The translations under genes and the position numbers were made by a program. From an uncultured Clostridia bacterium (GTDB lineage: Bacteria > Bacillota > Clostridia > TANB77 > CAG-508), in NCBI GenBank assembly GCA_948630815.1, contig CAPIEU010000002.1:62001-126000 (forward strand): a stretch of DNA of 64,000 nucleotides. The letters are read 5' to 3'. Each line of letters begins with the position of its first letter. Position 1 is the first letter of the stretch. Positions 9,338 through 17,894 of this stretch are shown piece after piece. A model generated the notes under the pieces. It did not search any database. It worked only from the letters and a program-made list of their open reading frames with translations, and had not been told where the DNA came from.

Positions 9338-9367
9338 AAAAAAGTATTGCAATAGCAATACTTTTTT
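9338..9367. terminator. Terminator-like hairpin upstream of rpsB
   Basis: AAAAAAGTATTGC and GCAATACTTTTTT form a perfect hairpin with an AATA loop, A-rich on one side and T-rich on the other, so it can work on both strands. Its centre carries the -35 box of the rpsB promoter. Confidence 0.7.
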
Positions 9368-9375
9368 GATATAAT
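9347..9375 (+). promoter_or_regulatory. rpsB promoter
   Basis: TTGCAA, 17 bp, TATAAT. The -35 box is inside the hairpin of the preceding terminator. Confidence 0.7.
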
Positions 9376-9489
9376 AACAAAGTTAAAAAATACACACATA
9401 AAGTTAGCTTTCGTTTGTGCTTGTAAAATACAAGTGTGCGTAAGTGTTTAAAGCTTTATGGAGGTAAAAAACTAAAGGAGGAATTTAAA
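9376..9489 (+). promoter_or_regulatory. Structured rpsB leader, possible S2 autoregulatory RNA
   Basis: About 110 nt between promoter and start codon. CATAAAG near 9397 can pair with CTTTATG near 9456, enclosing a CTTGT/ACAAG hairpin. A closed multi-helix leader before an S2 gene suggests feedback by r-protein S2, but I do not recognise a named motif. Confidence 0.35.
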
Positions 9490-10275
9490 ATGGCAGTAGT
9501 TGCAATGAAACAATTACTTGAAGCAGGTGTACACTTTGGACACCAAACAAGAAGATGGGATCCTAGAATGGCTGAATATATATTCCAAGCTAGAAATGGT
9601 ATCCACATAATTGATTTACAAAAAACATCAAAGAAAATTGACGAAGCATATAACTTTGTTAAAGAACAAGCAGAAGAAGGAAAAGACATTCTTTTTGTAG
9701 GAACAAAAAAACAAGCACAAGAATGCGTAAAAGAAGCAGCTGGAACTTGTGGAATGTACTTTGTTAACCAAAGATGGTTAGGAGGAATGTTAACAAACTT
9801 TGGAACAATCCAAAAAAGAATAGAAAGACTTAATGAATTAGAAAAAATGCAAGAAGATGGAACATTTGATGTTCTACCTAAAAAAGAAGTTATTTTATTA
9901 AAGAAAGAAATGGAAAAACTAGAAAAGAACTTAGGCGGAATTAAAGATATGAAAAAAATGCCTGGAGTTATGTTTGTAGTAGATCCTAAAAAAGAAAGAA
10001 TAGCTATATTAGAAGCTCGTAAATTAAACATTCCAGTAGTAGGACTTGTAGATACAAACTGCAATCCAGGAGATGTTGATTATGTTATACCAGGAAATGA
10101 TGATGCAATTCGTGCTGTTAAACTAATTACAGAAGTTATCGCAAATGCAGTTATTGAAGGTAAACAAGGAGAAAGTTTTGAGCCAGTAGCTGAAACTGAA
10201 ACAGTAGAAGAAGTAGAAGAACCAACAAGTATAGAAGAAGTTGTAGCACAAACAGAAGAACAGGTTGAAGAATAA
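9490..10275 (+). CDS. rpsB: 30S ribosomal protein S2
   Basis: Ribosomal protein S2, with the family signatures EAGVHFGHQTRRWDPRM at the start and PVVGLVDTNCNPGDVDYVIPGNDDA-type segments (read in parts) in the second half. I place the start at ATG 9490, eight nt after AAAGGAGG, rather than at the upstream GTG 9436; this gives 261 residues. The C-terminus carries an acidic Glu/Val-rich tail beyond the usual end. It is followed by tsf, the standard rpsB-tsf order. No in-frame CGG is present. Confidence 0.97.
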   Translation: MAVVAMKQLLEAGVHFGHQTRRWDPRMAEYIFQARNGIHIIDLQKTSKKIDEAYNFVKEQAEEGKDILFVGTKKQAQECVKEAAGTCGMYFVNQRWLGGMLTNFGTIQKRIERLNELEKMQEDGTFDVLPKKEVILLKKEMEKLEKNLGGIKDMKKMPGVMFVVDPKKERIAILEARKLNIPVVGLVDTNCNPGDVDYVIPGNDDAIRAVKLITEVIANAVIEGKQGESFEPVAETETVEEVEEPTSIEEVVAQTEEQVEE

Positions 10276-10286
10276 TAAATATTATA

Positions 10287-10342
10287 AAATGGCGGGGGCT
10301 ATGAGAAGTGATATGTAAGAACGACTACTAGTTCCCGCATTT
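10287..10342. repeat. Palindromic repeat between rpsB and tsf
   Basis: Arms AAATGGCGGGGGCT / AGTTCCCGCATTT (imperfect) enclose about 28 nt. It may attenuate transcription between rpsB and tsf, or be another dispersed palindrome. Confidence 0.55.
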
Positions 10343-10377
10343 AAAAAATTTAATAAAAAACAAGGAGGAAAAAATAT

Positions 10378-11256
10378 ATGGTTACAGCAACATTAGTAAA
10401 AGAGTTAAGAGAGAAAACAGGAGCAGGAATGATGGACTGCAAAAAAGTTTTAACAGAAACAGATGGAGATATGGAAAAAGCAATTGAATTATTGCGTGAA
10501 AGAGGAATAACAAAAGCTGCCAAAAAAACAGATAGAATAGCAGCTGAGGGAATAGTCGCAGCATATGTAGCAGAAGATGGAAAAATAGGAAGTGTTGTAG
10601 AAGTAAACTCTGAAACAGACTTTGTTGGAAAAAATGAAGAATTTAGAAGCTTTGTTGCAGATGTTGCAGAACAAATAGCTGTTAAAAACCCTGCAAATGT
10701 AGAAGAATTATTGAACCAAAAATCAATGAAAGATGCTACTAAAACTGTACAAGAAGTTTTAACAGGAAAAATTGCAACAATAGGAGAAAATATAACAATA
10801 AGAAGATTTGAAAGATTTGAATCTAATGGACTTGTTGAAAAATACATTCATGGAGATGGAAAAATAGGTGTACTTGTAGAATTAGAAAATGGAGATAAAG
10901 AACTTGCAAAAGATATTTGTATGCAAATAGCAGCTGCAAAACCAGAATTTTTAGATAGAGCATCAGTTCCTAGTGAACGTGTAGAAAAAGAAATGGAAAT
11001 ATTAAAAGTCCAAGCAATGAATGAAGGAAAACCAGCCGAAATAGCAGAAAAAATGGTACAAGGAAGAATAGGAAAATTCTACGGAGAAATATGTCTTGTA
11101 GAGCAAGCATTTGTAAAAGATCCAGAAATGAAAATATCAAAATTATTAGAATCAAAAGGAGCAAAAGTAATAAGATTTGCAAGATTTGAAAAAGGTGAAG
11201 GCATAGAGAAAAAAGAAGATAACTTTGTAGAAGAAGTTATGAACCAATTAAAATAA
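10378..11256 (+). CDS. tsf: Elongation factor Ts
   Basis: Guanine-nucleotide exchange factor of EF-Tu. The N-terminal TGAGMMDCKKVL motif and the SETDFVGKN motif are present, and 292 residues is normal for the long form. It starts at ATG 10378 after AAGGAGG. It is cotranscribed with rpsB unless the palindrome between them stops transcription; a strong terminator follows. Confidence 0.97.
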   Translation: MVTATLVKELREKTGAGMMDCKKVLTETDGDMEKAIELLRERGITKAAKKTDRIAAEGIVAAYVAEDGKIGSVVEVNSETDFVGKNEEFRSFVADVAEQIAVKNPANVEELLNQKSMKDATKTVQEVLTGKIATIGENITIRRFERFESNGLVEKYIHGDGKIGVLVELENGDKELAKDICMQIAAAKPEFLDRASVPSERVEKEMEILKVQAMNEGKPAEIAEKMVQGRIGKFYGEICLVEQAFVKDPEMKISKLLESKGAKVIRFARFEKGEGIEKKEDNFVEEVMNQLK

Positions 11257-11292
11257 TTAAAATTTAATTAAAATTGTTGTAAAATTTGATAA

Positions 11293-11338
11293 AAATTGAT
11301 ATACTAAAATGGAAAAAATAGTATATCAATTTTTTTAT
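11293..11338 (+). terminator. Terminator after tsf
   Basis: ATTGATATACT / AGTATATCAAT stem followed by seven T. It lies just before the ribosome site of the Asp23 gene. Confidence 0.8.
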
Positions 11339-11356
11339 TTTAAGGAGGAAAAAATT

Positions 11357-11761
11357 ATGGAAAATGTAAATGAAGAAGCTATAGTAGAAGCAGAAACTAA
11401 TAACGGAATAAAAATATCAGCTGACGTTGTAGCAGTTATTGCAGGTGTTGCTGTATCAGAAGTACCAGGAGTTTTTGGAATGGCAGGAGGATTTGCAGGA
11501 GGAATAAGTGAAGTTTTAAGTGGAAAGAAAAACTTATCTAAAGGAATTAAAGTTGAAGTAGGAGAAAAAGAAACTAAAATAGATGTAAATATTATAGTTG
11601 AATATGGTACAAGAATTCCAGATGTTGCATTTGAAATTCAAAACAGAGTTAAAAAAGCAGTTGAGACAATGACAGGATTAAAAGTAGTGGAGACAAATGT
11701 TCACATTCAAGGTGTTAATACAGATAATCAAGGAGCAGAAGAAACAAAACCAGAAGAGTAG
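11357..11761 (+). CDS. Asp23/Gls24 family envelope stress protein
   Basis: A small (134-residue) membrane-associated alkaline-shock protein. The Asp23 fold is indicated by ISADVVAVIAGVAVSEVPGV, a Gly-rich central loop and the NVHIQGV end. The start is ATG 11357, seven nt after AAGGAGG; upstream codons belong to the tsf terminator. In Firmicutes Asp23 is tethered to the membrane by AmaP and sits with DUF2273, and exactly these two genes follow. Confidence 0.9.
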   Translation: MENVNEEAIVEAETNNGIKISADVVAVIAGVAVSEVPGVFGMAGGFAGGISEVLSGKKNLSKGIKVEVGEKETKIDVNIIVEYGTRIPDVAFEIQNRVKKAVETMTGLKVVETNVHIQGVNTDNQGAEETKPEE

Positions 11762-11919
11762 GATTTCGTACTTAGAAAAGAGAAAAATTAGCCGTAAAAG
11801 TTTACAGTACTAAACTAGCGAAATATATACTATATGGGAGCGAACTAAAAGAATAGTAATGTAAGGTATAATGAAAAGTTAAAAATGAAAAAATGTTTGA
11901 ATTATAGAGAGGGAAAATT

Positions 11920-12481
11920 ATGAAAGTATTAGATAAAATAGCATTAGTATTATTTTCAAGTATTGTATTAATCATATCTATTTTATTCTGCTTTGTAATA
12001 TTTGGTTGGATTAATATAGATGTAATGGCACTATATATAAAACAAGGGTTTAATAATGTGGTAATTTCAAATATCACATTAACTGTATTAGTAGTATTCA
12101 TATTACTTGCAATCAAAGGGATATTCTATACTAGTACAAAAAAAGAAAGTGGAACAGAGAAAGGAATATTAATACAAAATGAAAATGGAAAATTATTTAT
12201 ATCAAAAGATACAATAAATAATATTGTTAGTGGTGTTGTAAAAGAAGTGGATGGAGCTCAAGATATTTCTTCAAGAGTATCACTAACAAAAGAAGGAACC
12301 ATAAATATAGATGTTACTTTATATGTATCACAAGAAGTTATAATAAAAGATTTATCAAATGAATTACAACAAAAAATAAAAGAGACAATAAAAAAATCAA
12401 TGGATATAGATATACAATCAGTAAATATTAATATAAAAAATATAACTCGGAGAAGTTGTTAAAAAAGGTTTAGAAGAATAA
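11920..12481 (+). CDS. amaP: AmaP-like alkaline shock membrane anchor, read through a +1 shift
   Basis: Two membrane helices (about 6-28 and 42-65) precede an Asp23-like C-terminal domain (VSLTKEGTINIDVTLYVS...). This is the AmaP layout and anchors Asp23. The zero frame ends after CGG as RRSC-stop; skipping one base gives Gly-177 and the charged tail EVVKKGLEE. The span of 562 nt is 3n+1. The shifted stop falls just before the ribosome site of the next gene, as expected in this operon. Here the zero-frame product is nearly full length, so the case for recoding is weaker than in nfeD or the sortase gene. Confidence 0.82.
12448..12450 (+). other. CGG +1 recoding site in amaP
   Basis: Context ACT-CGG-A. 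Skipping C gives GGA, Gly-177. The zero frame stops three codons later. Confidence 0.65.
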
Positions 12482-12496
12482 AAAGGAATGATAGAA

Positions 12497-12700
12497 ATGG
12501 ACGGTTTTAAAAAATTTGTAAGTGAATATGCAGGAGCGATTATTGGTGGAGTAATTGCGTTTATAATATTATGTACAAGATTATATGAAGTAATAGTAGG
12601 AATAATATTAGTAGCATTAGGAATATTTATAGGAAATTATGTACAAAAAAATAAATATGATGTAAAAGAAAAACTAAAAGGCTTTATAGATAGAATATAG
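12497..12700 (+). CDS. DUF2273 small membrane protein
   Basis: A 67-residue protein with one or two membrane helices and the GAIIGGVIAF Gly-rich start typical of DUF2273, a constant partner of Asp23 and AmaP. I prefer ATG 12497 over ATG 12488 because AAGGA lies nine nt before the former but abuts the latter. Function is unknown beyond a membrane role with Asp23. Confidence 0.8.
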   Translation: MDGFKKFVSEYAGAIIGGVIAFIILCTRLYEVIVGIILVALGIFIGNYVQKNKYDVKEKLKGFIDRI

Positions 12701-12726
12701 AATAAACTAAGAAAGGGAAAACTGCT

Positions 12727-13134
12727 ATGAATAGATCTCAGGCAAGAGAACAAGCATTTAAACTATTATATAGTTTAGAAGTACAACACGAAACAAGTGA
12801 AGAACAAGTAGAAATATATTTAGAGAATAATAATATTGTGGATGAAAATATAAGAGAATATATAGTAGATGTTATTAATGGTGTAAAACAAAATGAAGAA
12901 GAAATCAATAAATTAGTCATAGATAATTTAAAAAAGGATTGGCAGCTACAAAGAATACCAAAAATAAATATAGCACTATTAAAACTTGCAATATATGAAA
13001 TTATATATAAAGAAATACCTTATAAGGTTGGAATTAATGAAGTAGTTGAACTTGCGAAAAAATATGGTGAAGATAATGCACCTACATTTATAAATGGAAT
13101 ACTTGCAAGTGTTGTAAAGGAAAAATTAAACTAA
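12727..13134 (+). CDS. nusB: Transcription antitermination factor NusB
   Basis: A 135-residue all-helical RNA-binding protein that with S10 (NusE) acts in rRNA antitermination. It starts MNRSQAREQAFKLLYS, the family hallmark, and ends with GINEVVELAKKYGEDNAPTF-like sequence (read in two parts) and VNGI/INGIL. Position between the Asp23 cluster and xseA is the usual clostridial order. Confidence 0.96.
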   Translation: MNRSQAREQAFKLLYSLEVQHETSEEQVEIYLENNNIVDENIREYIVDVINGVKQNEEEINKLVIDNLKKDWQLQRIPKINIALLKLAIYEIIYKEIPYKVGINEVVELAKKYGEDNAPTFINGILASVVKEKLN

Positions 13135-13147
13135 AAGGAAGAAATAT

Positions 13148-14335
13148 ATGGATTATAAAGCTATAACAGTAACTGATTTAAATAAATATATAAAGGATAA
13201 AGTTGCAGGTGATGAAATCTTAAACAATGTATTAGTAAAAGGAGAAATATCAAATTTTAAAAATCATTATACAGGTCATTTATATTTTACTCTTAAAGAC
13301 GATAATTCATTAATAAAATGTATTATGTTTAAATCATTTGCTGAAAGGCTTAAATTTATACCAAAAGACGGAATGAAAGTTATGGTATTTGGAACTGTAT
13401 CTGTTTTTGAAAGAGATGGTGTATACCAAATATACTGTAAAGCAATGCAAGAAGAGGGAATGGGAAGCCTTTATAAAGCATATGAAGAATTAAAGCTAAA
13501 ATTAGAAAAAGAAGGGTTGTTTGATGCAAGAAATAAAAAGAAAATCCCATTTATGCCAAAAGTAATAGGGGTTTTAACTTCTCAAACAGGCTCTGTAATA
13601 AAAGATATTATAAATGTAAGTACAAGAAGAAATCCAAATGTATATATACGTTTATTTCCTGTACCAGTTCAAGGAGAAGGTGCAGGAATAAAAATTGCAG
13701 AAGCTATAAAATATATGAATGATAAGAAATTAGCAGATATATTAATACTTGCAAGGGGTGGAGGGTCACTTGAAGACTTGTGGCCATTTAATGAAGAAGT
13801 AGTTGCAAGAGCAATCTTTGAATCAAATCTTCCAATAATATCAGCAGTAGGACACGAAACAGACTTTACAATAGCAGATTTTGTAGCAGATTTACGAGCT
13901 CCAACACCATCTGCAGCAGCAGAACTTGCAGTTACGGACATAGATGAATTAAAACTAAAAATTTTAGGATATAATAATAGACTTAAGCTAGCTTTGAAGA
14001 AAAAAGTAGAGTTAATGCGTTTAAGATATGAAAAATGTATGATGGCAAGAGTATTTAAAGAGCCATTACAAAGAATAAATGAACAATATATAAGAATAGA
14101 TATGTTAGTAAAAAGTTTGCAACATAATATTATTAATAAGTATAAGGATAGAAAAAGTGAAATGATAACATTAGTGTCAAAGTTAGATTCACTAAGTCCA
14201 TTAAAAACACTAACAAGAGGATATTGTATTGCACAAATTGGGGGGAAAGCAGTAAAATCAATTAATGATGTAAAAAAAGACCAAGAAGTAGATTTAAGAT
14301 TTATAGATGGTAGTAAGAAAGCAAAAATATTATAA
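13148..14335 (+). CDS. xseA: Exodeoxyribonuclease VII large subunit
   Basis: The catalytic subunit of Exo VII. An N-terminal OB fold (VKGEISNFKNHYTGHLYFTL) is followed by the catalytic core with VLTSQTGSVIKDI, ARGGGSLEDLWPFN, SAVGHETDFTIAD and RAPTPSAAAE. At 395 residues it is complete. It starts 13 nt after the nusB stop, so it is translated in the same operon. Its small-subunit gene follows only after a 200-nt gap that holds a palindromic element. Confidence 0.97.
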   Translation: MDYKAITVTDLNKYIKDKVAGDEILNNVLVKGEISNFKNHYTGHLYFTLKDDNSLIKCIMFKSFAERLKFIPKDGMKVMVFGTVSVFERDGVYQIYCKAMQEEGMGSLYKAYEELKLKLEKEGLFDARNKKKIPFMPKVIGVLTSQTGSVIKDIINVSTRRNPNVYIRLFPVPVQGEGAGIKIAEAIKYMNDKKLADILILARGGGSLEDLWPFNEEVVARAIFESNLPIISAVGHETDFTIADFVADLRAPTPSAAAELAVTDIDELKLKILGYNNRLKLALKKKVELMRLRYEKCMMARVFKEPLQRINEQYIRIDMLVKSLQHNIINKYKDRKSEMITLVSKLDSLSPLKTLTRGYCIAQIGGKAVKSINDVKKDQEVDLRFIDGSKKAKIL

Positions 14336-14369
14336 AATTTGTTAATATTTAGATAATATCTTTTTATTA

Positions 14370-14455
14370 CCGCTCCATCTTACTGAATGTAGGACATTTT
14401 TGTTTTTCTCTCAAGATTCGAAAAACAAAAAGTGCTACATTCACGTGTCGCTACT
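14370..14455. repeat. Long covarying palindrome, copy 1 (between xseA and xseB)
   Basis: GAATGTAG...TTTTTGTTTTTC pairs with GAAAAACAAAAA...CTACATTC, giving a stem of about 25 bp. A related copy at 55441-55526 has compensatory changes on both arms. Similarity continues about 60 nt further in both copies. It could be a structured RNA or a mobile palindrome inserted into the xseAB operon. Confidence 0.7.
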
Positions 14456-14555
14456 AAAGATTAGTTTAAGACTGAACGATAACAAAAAATTTATTGTAGC
14501 GGTTTTATAATAACAACTCTATATAAGTAATGTGAAGAATAGAAAGGATAAGAGA

Positions 14556-14780
14556 ATGAAAGAAGAACCAAATTTTGAAGAAACAATAAAGAATTTAGAA
14601 CAAATTGCAAATGAATTAGAAAAAGGAGATTTAAATTTAGATGAATCAGTAGCTAAATTTGAGCAAGGAATGAAATTATCTAAAATGTGTAATGATATAC
14701 TTGAGGGAGCAGAAAAGAGAATATCTATATTAATAAAAAAAGATGATGGAGTAACAGAAGAAAATTTTAATGTAGAGTAG
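14556..14780 (+). CDS. xseB: Exodeoxyribonuclease VII small subunit
   Basis: A 74-residue helical subunit. NFEETIKNLEQIANELEKGD and SVAKFEQGMKLSKMC are typical of XseB. I choose ATG 14556, seven nt after GAAAGGA, instead of the upstream GTG 14532. It pairs with xseA, from which it is separated by the palindrome. Confidence 0.93.
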   Translation: MKEEPNFEETIKNLEQIANELEKGDLNLDESVAKFEQGMKLSKMCNDILEGAEKRISILIKKDDGVTEENFNVE

Positions 14781-14804
14781 AAAAGGAAACTGAAAGGGGA
14801 AAAC

Positions 14805-15236
14805 ATGGAGAATATAACTGAGTTTAAGTATTTATATATCCCATTATTATTATGGGCTGGTATACAAACATTTAAAGTGATTTGGGACTTAGTTACTACT
14901 AAACAGTTTAATTTTAAACGAATTATGGGGGCAGGAGGAATGCCAAGCTCACATTCAGCTGTAGTAACATCTATTGCAACTTTAATAGGAAAGTACGAAG
15001 GAATTACAACACCACTATTTGCATTATCAGTAGTATTTGCATTTGTTGTAATGTATGATGCTGCAGGAGTTCGTAGGGCAGCAGGAAAACAAGCAAAATT
15101 ATTAAATAAAATTGTAAATACACCAGGTTTAACAAATTTACAAGTGCAAGAAAAACTAATAGAAGTACTAGGACACACGCCAAAACAAGTAATTGTTGGA
15201 GCATTAATTGGAATAATAGCTGGATTAATTTTATAA
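14805..15236 (+). CDS. Divergent PAP2-family membrane phosphatase (YuiD-like)
   Basis: A 143-residue integral membrane protein. GAGGMPSSHSAVVTSI carries the SxSH-type phosphatase motif of the divergent PAP2 family, and DAAGVRRAAGKQA is the other family signature. The likely substrate is a lipid or prenyl pyrophosphate. It starts 24 nt after xseB and belongs to the same run. Confidence 0.88.
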   Translation: MENITEFKYLYIPLLLWAGIQTFKVIWDLVTTKQFNFKRIMGAGGMPSSHSAVVTSIATLIGKYEGITTPLFALSVVFAFVVMYDAAGVRRAAGKQAKLLNKIVNTPGLTNLQVQEKLIEVLGHTPKQVIVGALIGIIAGLIL

Positions 15237-15359
15237 AATAGAAACAAATATGATGCAAATAATGTGGAGCAAGCGACTTTAGTATGAATAGAAAGATAAT
15301 GAATTATTGTATGGGGATTGGGTGTCCTCATATATACATAAAAGAAAGGAAGTAGAAAA

Positions 15360-17021
15360 ATGGGAGATATTGAAATAGCAAGAAGTGTAAAATTAAAGCC
15401 AATTATGGAGGTTGCAGAAAGTTTAAATATAGACGAAGAATATGTAGAAAATTATGGTAAGTATAAAGCAAAGATTTCAGATAAACTATTTGAAAAAATA
15501 GAAAACAATAAAAATGGAAAACTTATATTGGTCACAGCAGTTAATCCAACACCTTTAGGAGAAGGAAAAACTACTATTTCAATAGGACTTGCTGATGGAT
15601 TATCAAAAATAGGAAAAAAATCAGTGTTAGCATTAAGAGAACCATCATTAGGACCAGTATTTGGAGTAAAAGGAGGTGCAACTGGTGGAGGATATGCACA
15701 AGTTGCACCAATGGAGGATATAAACTTACACTTTACAGGTGATATTCATGCAATAACTTCTGCTAATAATCTACTTTCAGCAATGATAGATAATCATATT
15801 TATTTTGGAAATGAATTAGGGTTTAAAAAAGTAGTATGGAAAAGATGTGTAGACTTAAATGATAGACAGTTAAGAAAAATTGAATGTGGTTTATCAGGAG
15901 AAAAAAATGTAGTTCCAAGAACAGATGGGTTTGATATAACAGTTGCATCAGAGATAATGGCAATACTATGTTTATCTAATGATATATATGATTTAAAGAA
16001 AAGAATTGGAAATATAATAATTGGCTATAATGAAAAAGAAGAACCAATTAGAGCAAGCGATTTAAAAGCAGAAGGAAGTTTAGCTGTACTACTAAAAGAT
16101 GCAATTAAACCAAATTTAGTACAAACATTAGAACATACACCAGCCTTTATACATGGAGGACCATTTGCTAATATTGCACATGGATGTAACAGTGTAATGG
16201 CAACAAAAATGGCACTAAAATTAGGAGATTATGTTGTAACAGAAGCAGGATTTGGAGCAGATTTAGGAGCTGAAAAGTTTATTGATATAAAATGTAGAAC
16301 AGCAGGAATAAAACCATCAGCAGTAGTATGTGTTGCAACAATGAAAGCACTAAAATATCACGGTGGAATAGCAAAAGAAGATATACAAAAAGAGAATATT
16401 GAAGCCTTAGAAGAAGGAATACATAACTTATTAAAACATATAGATAACATTAAAAATAAATTTGGATTAAATGTAATAGTTGCAATTAACAAATATGTAG
16501 ATGATACAGATGCGGAAATAGACTTATTAAGGACAAAACTACAAGAACAAGGAATAAATTTAAGTTTAGTAGAAGCGTGGGGAAAAGGTGGAGATGGTGC
16601 AAAAGATTTAGCTTCACAAGTTGTAGAGCTATGCAAAAAAGAAGATAATGCAAAATTTATATATGACTTAGAAGATAGCATTGAAACAAAGGTAGAAAAA
16701 ATAGCTAAAAACATATATGGTGCAGAGGGAGTAGAATTTTCAAAAGAAGCTATTGATACTATAAGAACAATTGAAAAGTTAGGATATAGAAATTTACCAG
16801 TATGTATAGCTAAAACTCAATATTCTTTCTCTGATGACCCAAATAATTTATTATGTAAGGAACCATTTAAAATTCATGTTTCAGAGGTGAATTTAAGAAC
16901 AGGTGCAGGATTTATAGTAATACTAACTGGAAAAATATTTACAATGCCAGGACTTCCAAAAGTTCCATCTGCTGAATTTATAGATATAAATGAAAATGGA
17001 GAAGTAGTAGGAATATTTTAA
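15360..17021 (+). CDS. fhs: Formate-tetrahydrofolate ligase
   Basis: ATP-dependent synthesis of 10-formyl-THF, the C1-pathway entry used in acetogenic and purinolytic Clostridia. At 553 residues it is complete. The P-loop NPTPLGEGKTT is near residue 62; REPSLGPVFGVKGGATGGG and the TQYSFSDDP segment are also diagnostic. It has its own AAAGGAAG ribosome site. A strong promoter for the next locus starts 18 nt after the stop. Confidence 0.97.
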   Translation: MGDIEIARSVKLKPIMEVAESLNIDEEYVENYGKYKAKISDKLFEKIENNKNGKLILVTAVNPTPLGEGKTTISIGLADGLSKIGKKSVLALREPSLGPVFGVKGGATGGGYAQVAPMEDINLHFTGDIHAITSANNLLSAMIDNHIYFGNELGFKKVVWKRCVDLNDRQLRKIECGLSGEKNVVPRTDGFDITVASEIMAILCLSNDIYDLKKRIGNIIIGYNEKEEPIRASDLKAEGSLAVLLKDAIKPNLVQTLEHTPAFIHGGPFANIAHGCNSVMATKMALKLGDYVVTEAGFGADLGAEKFIDIKCRTAGIKPSAVVCVATMKALKYHGGIAKEDIQKENIEALEEGIHNLLKHIDNIKNKFGLNVIVAINKYVDDTDAEIDLLRTKLQEQGINLSLVEAWGKGGDGAKDLASQVVELCKKEDNAKFIYDLEDSIETKVEKIAKNIYGAEGVEFSKEAIDTIRTIEKLGYRNLPVCIAKTQYSFSDDPNNLLCKEPFKIHVSEVNLRTGAGFIVILTGKIFTMPGLPKVPSAEFIDINENGEVVGIF

Positions 17022-17038
17022 AATTTGTATAAAAATTA

Positions 17039-17068
17039 TTGACAAAATTTTAAAATATAGGGTATACT
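17039..17068 (+). promoter_or_regulatory. Promoter of the type III antitoxin RNA
   Basis: TTGACA, 18 bp, TATACT. It immediately precedes the tandem repeats and is one of the best promoter matches in the window. Confidence 0.75.
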
Positions 17069-17130
17069 ATAAATATATATGTTATAAAAACATATCAAAC
17101 TTTGGGTTATCTATCCCATAAAAATAGAAT

Positions 17131-17243
17131 TTTGGAGAGACCATGCCATTTAAGTTGGAAGTAAAGTCTTTGGAGATTCTATGCCATTAAGTTAGAGGTA
17201 AATCTTTTGGAGAATCCATGCCATTTAAGTTGGAGGTAAACTT
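17131..17243 (+). ncRNA. Three tandem repeats, type III antitoxin RNA (ToxI/antiQ-like)
   Basis: Three imperfect direct repeats of 38, 37 and about 38 nt start at 17131, 17169 and 17206. Each begins TTTGGAGA, has CATGCCATTTAAGTTGG-like centre and ends in GTAAA. They lie between a strong promoter and a terminator, directly before a ToxN-type gene. That is the toxIN/abiQ layout, in which each repeat folds into an RNA pseudoknot that inhibits the toxin and is cut from the precursor by it. Confidence 0.85.
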
Positions 17244-17244
17244 T

Positions 17245-17290
17245 AGGCAAAGTATATAATTATATATATTTTGCCTGTTTGATTATTTTT
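17245..17290 (+). terminator. Terminator between antitoxin RNA and toxin gene
   Basis: AGGCAAA / TTTGCCT stem with an AT-rich loop and a following T-rich tract. In type III systems such a leaky terminator sets the antitoxin-to-toxin ratio. Confidence 0.75.
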
Positions 17291-17356
17291 ATCAATTATA
17301 TTTTATTCTTTTTTATCCCATAAAGATAAATTAAAAATTAATAGAAAGGAGGATTA

Positions 17357-17824
17357 ATGAAATTATATATAATAGAGGATGAGTATATAGATTATCTATC
17401 TAAATTTGATAATTTAATTGCTCTAAATAAATCAAAGACTCGACCATATGTAGGGATTGTTTTAAAGATAAACAACATTTCTTATTTTGCACCTTTGTAT
17501 TCTCCAAAGCCTAGACATACAACTTATAGAGATAATTCATCATTTATAAAAATAAAAAATGGAGAACTTGGAATAATACGTTTTAGTACAATGATACCAG
17601 TACCAGAAGATTGTGTGCAATTATTAAATGTAAATGAACAAGACGAAAAATATAAAGCACTAATAAATGAGCAAATTATTTTAATAAATCAAAACGAAAA
17701 GAATATACTACATAAGGCAAAAGTAACATATGATTGTGTTACTAAACGAACAAATAAATTTTTAATAAATATTAGTTGTGATTTTAAAATTTTAGAAAAG
17801 CATTATAAAAATTATAAAAAATAA
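17357..17824 (+). CDS. Type III toxin endoribonuclease, ToxN/AbiQ family
   Basis: A 155-residue protein with the ToxN/AbiQ pattern: KLYIIEDEYIDYLSKFD at the start, RPYVGIVLKINNISYFAPL and SPKPRH in the first half, then a C-terminal helical part. The family consists of RNases that cut A-rich RNA and are neutralised by repeat RNA; several members abort phage infection. It starts after AAAGGAGG and is preceded by promoter, three repeats and terminator. I found no in-frame CGG. No protein antitoxin is next to it. Confidence 0.85.
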   Translation: MKLYIIEDEYIDYLSKFDNLIALNKSKTRPYVGIVLKINNISYFAPLYSPKPRHTTYRDNSSFIKIKNGELGIIRFSTMIPVPEDCVQLLNVNEQDEKYKALINEQIILINQNEKNILHKAKVTYDCVTKRTNKFLINISCDFKILEKHYKNYKK

Positions 17825-17894
17825 AATTTGTATAAAAACACTTTATTTGGAGAAAATACTAAAAAATAGTATTTATCTAAATGGAGTGATTTTT

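Noticed and set aside
17131..17243. CRISPR array
   Set aside because: Three repeats are directly adjacent with no spacers and no cas genes; the arrangement before a ToxN-like gene fits a type III antitoxin RNA.
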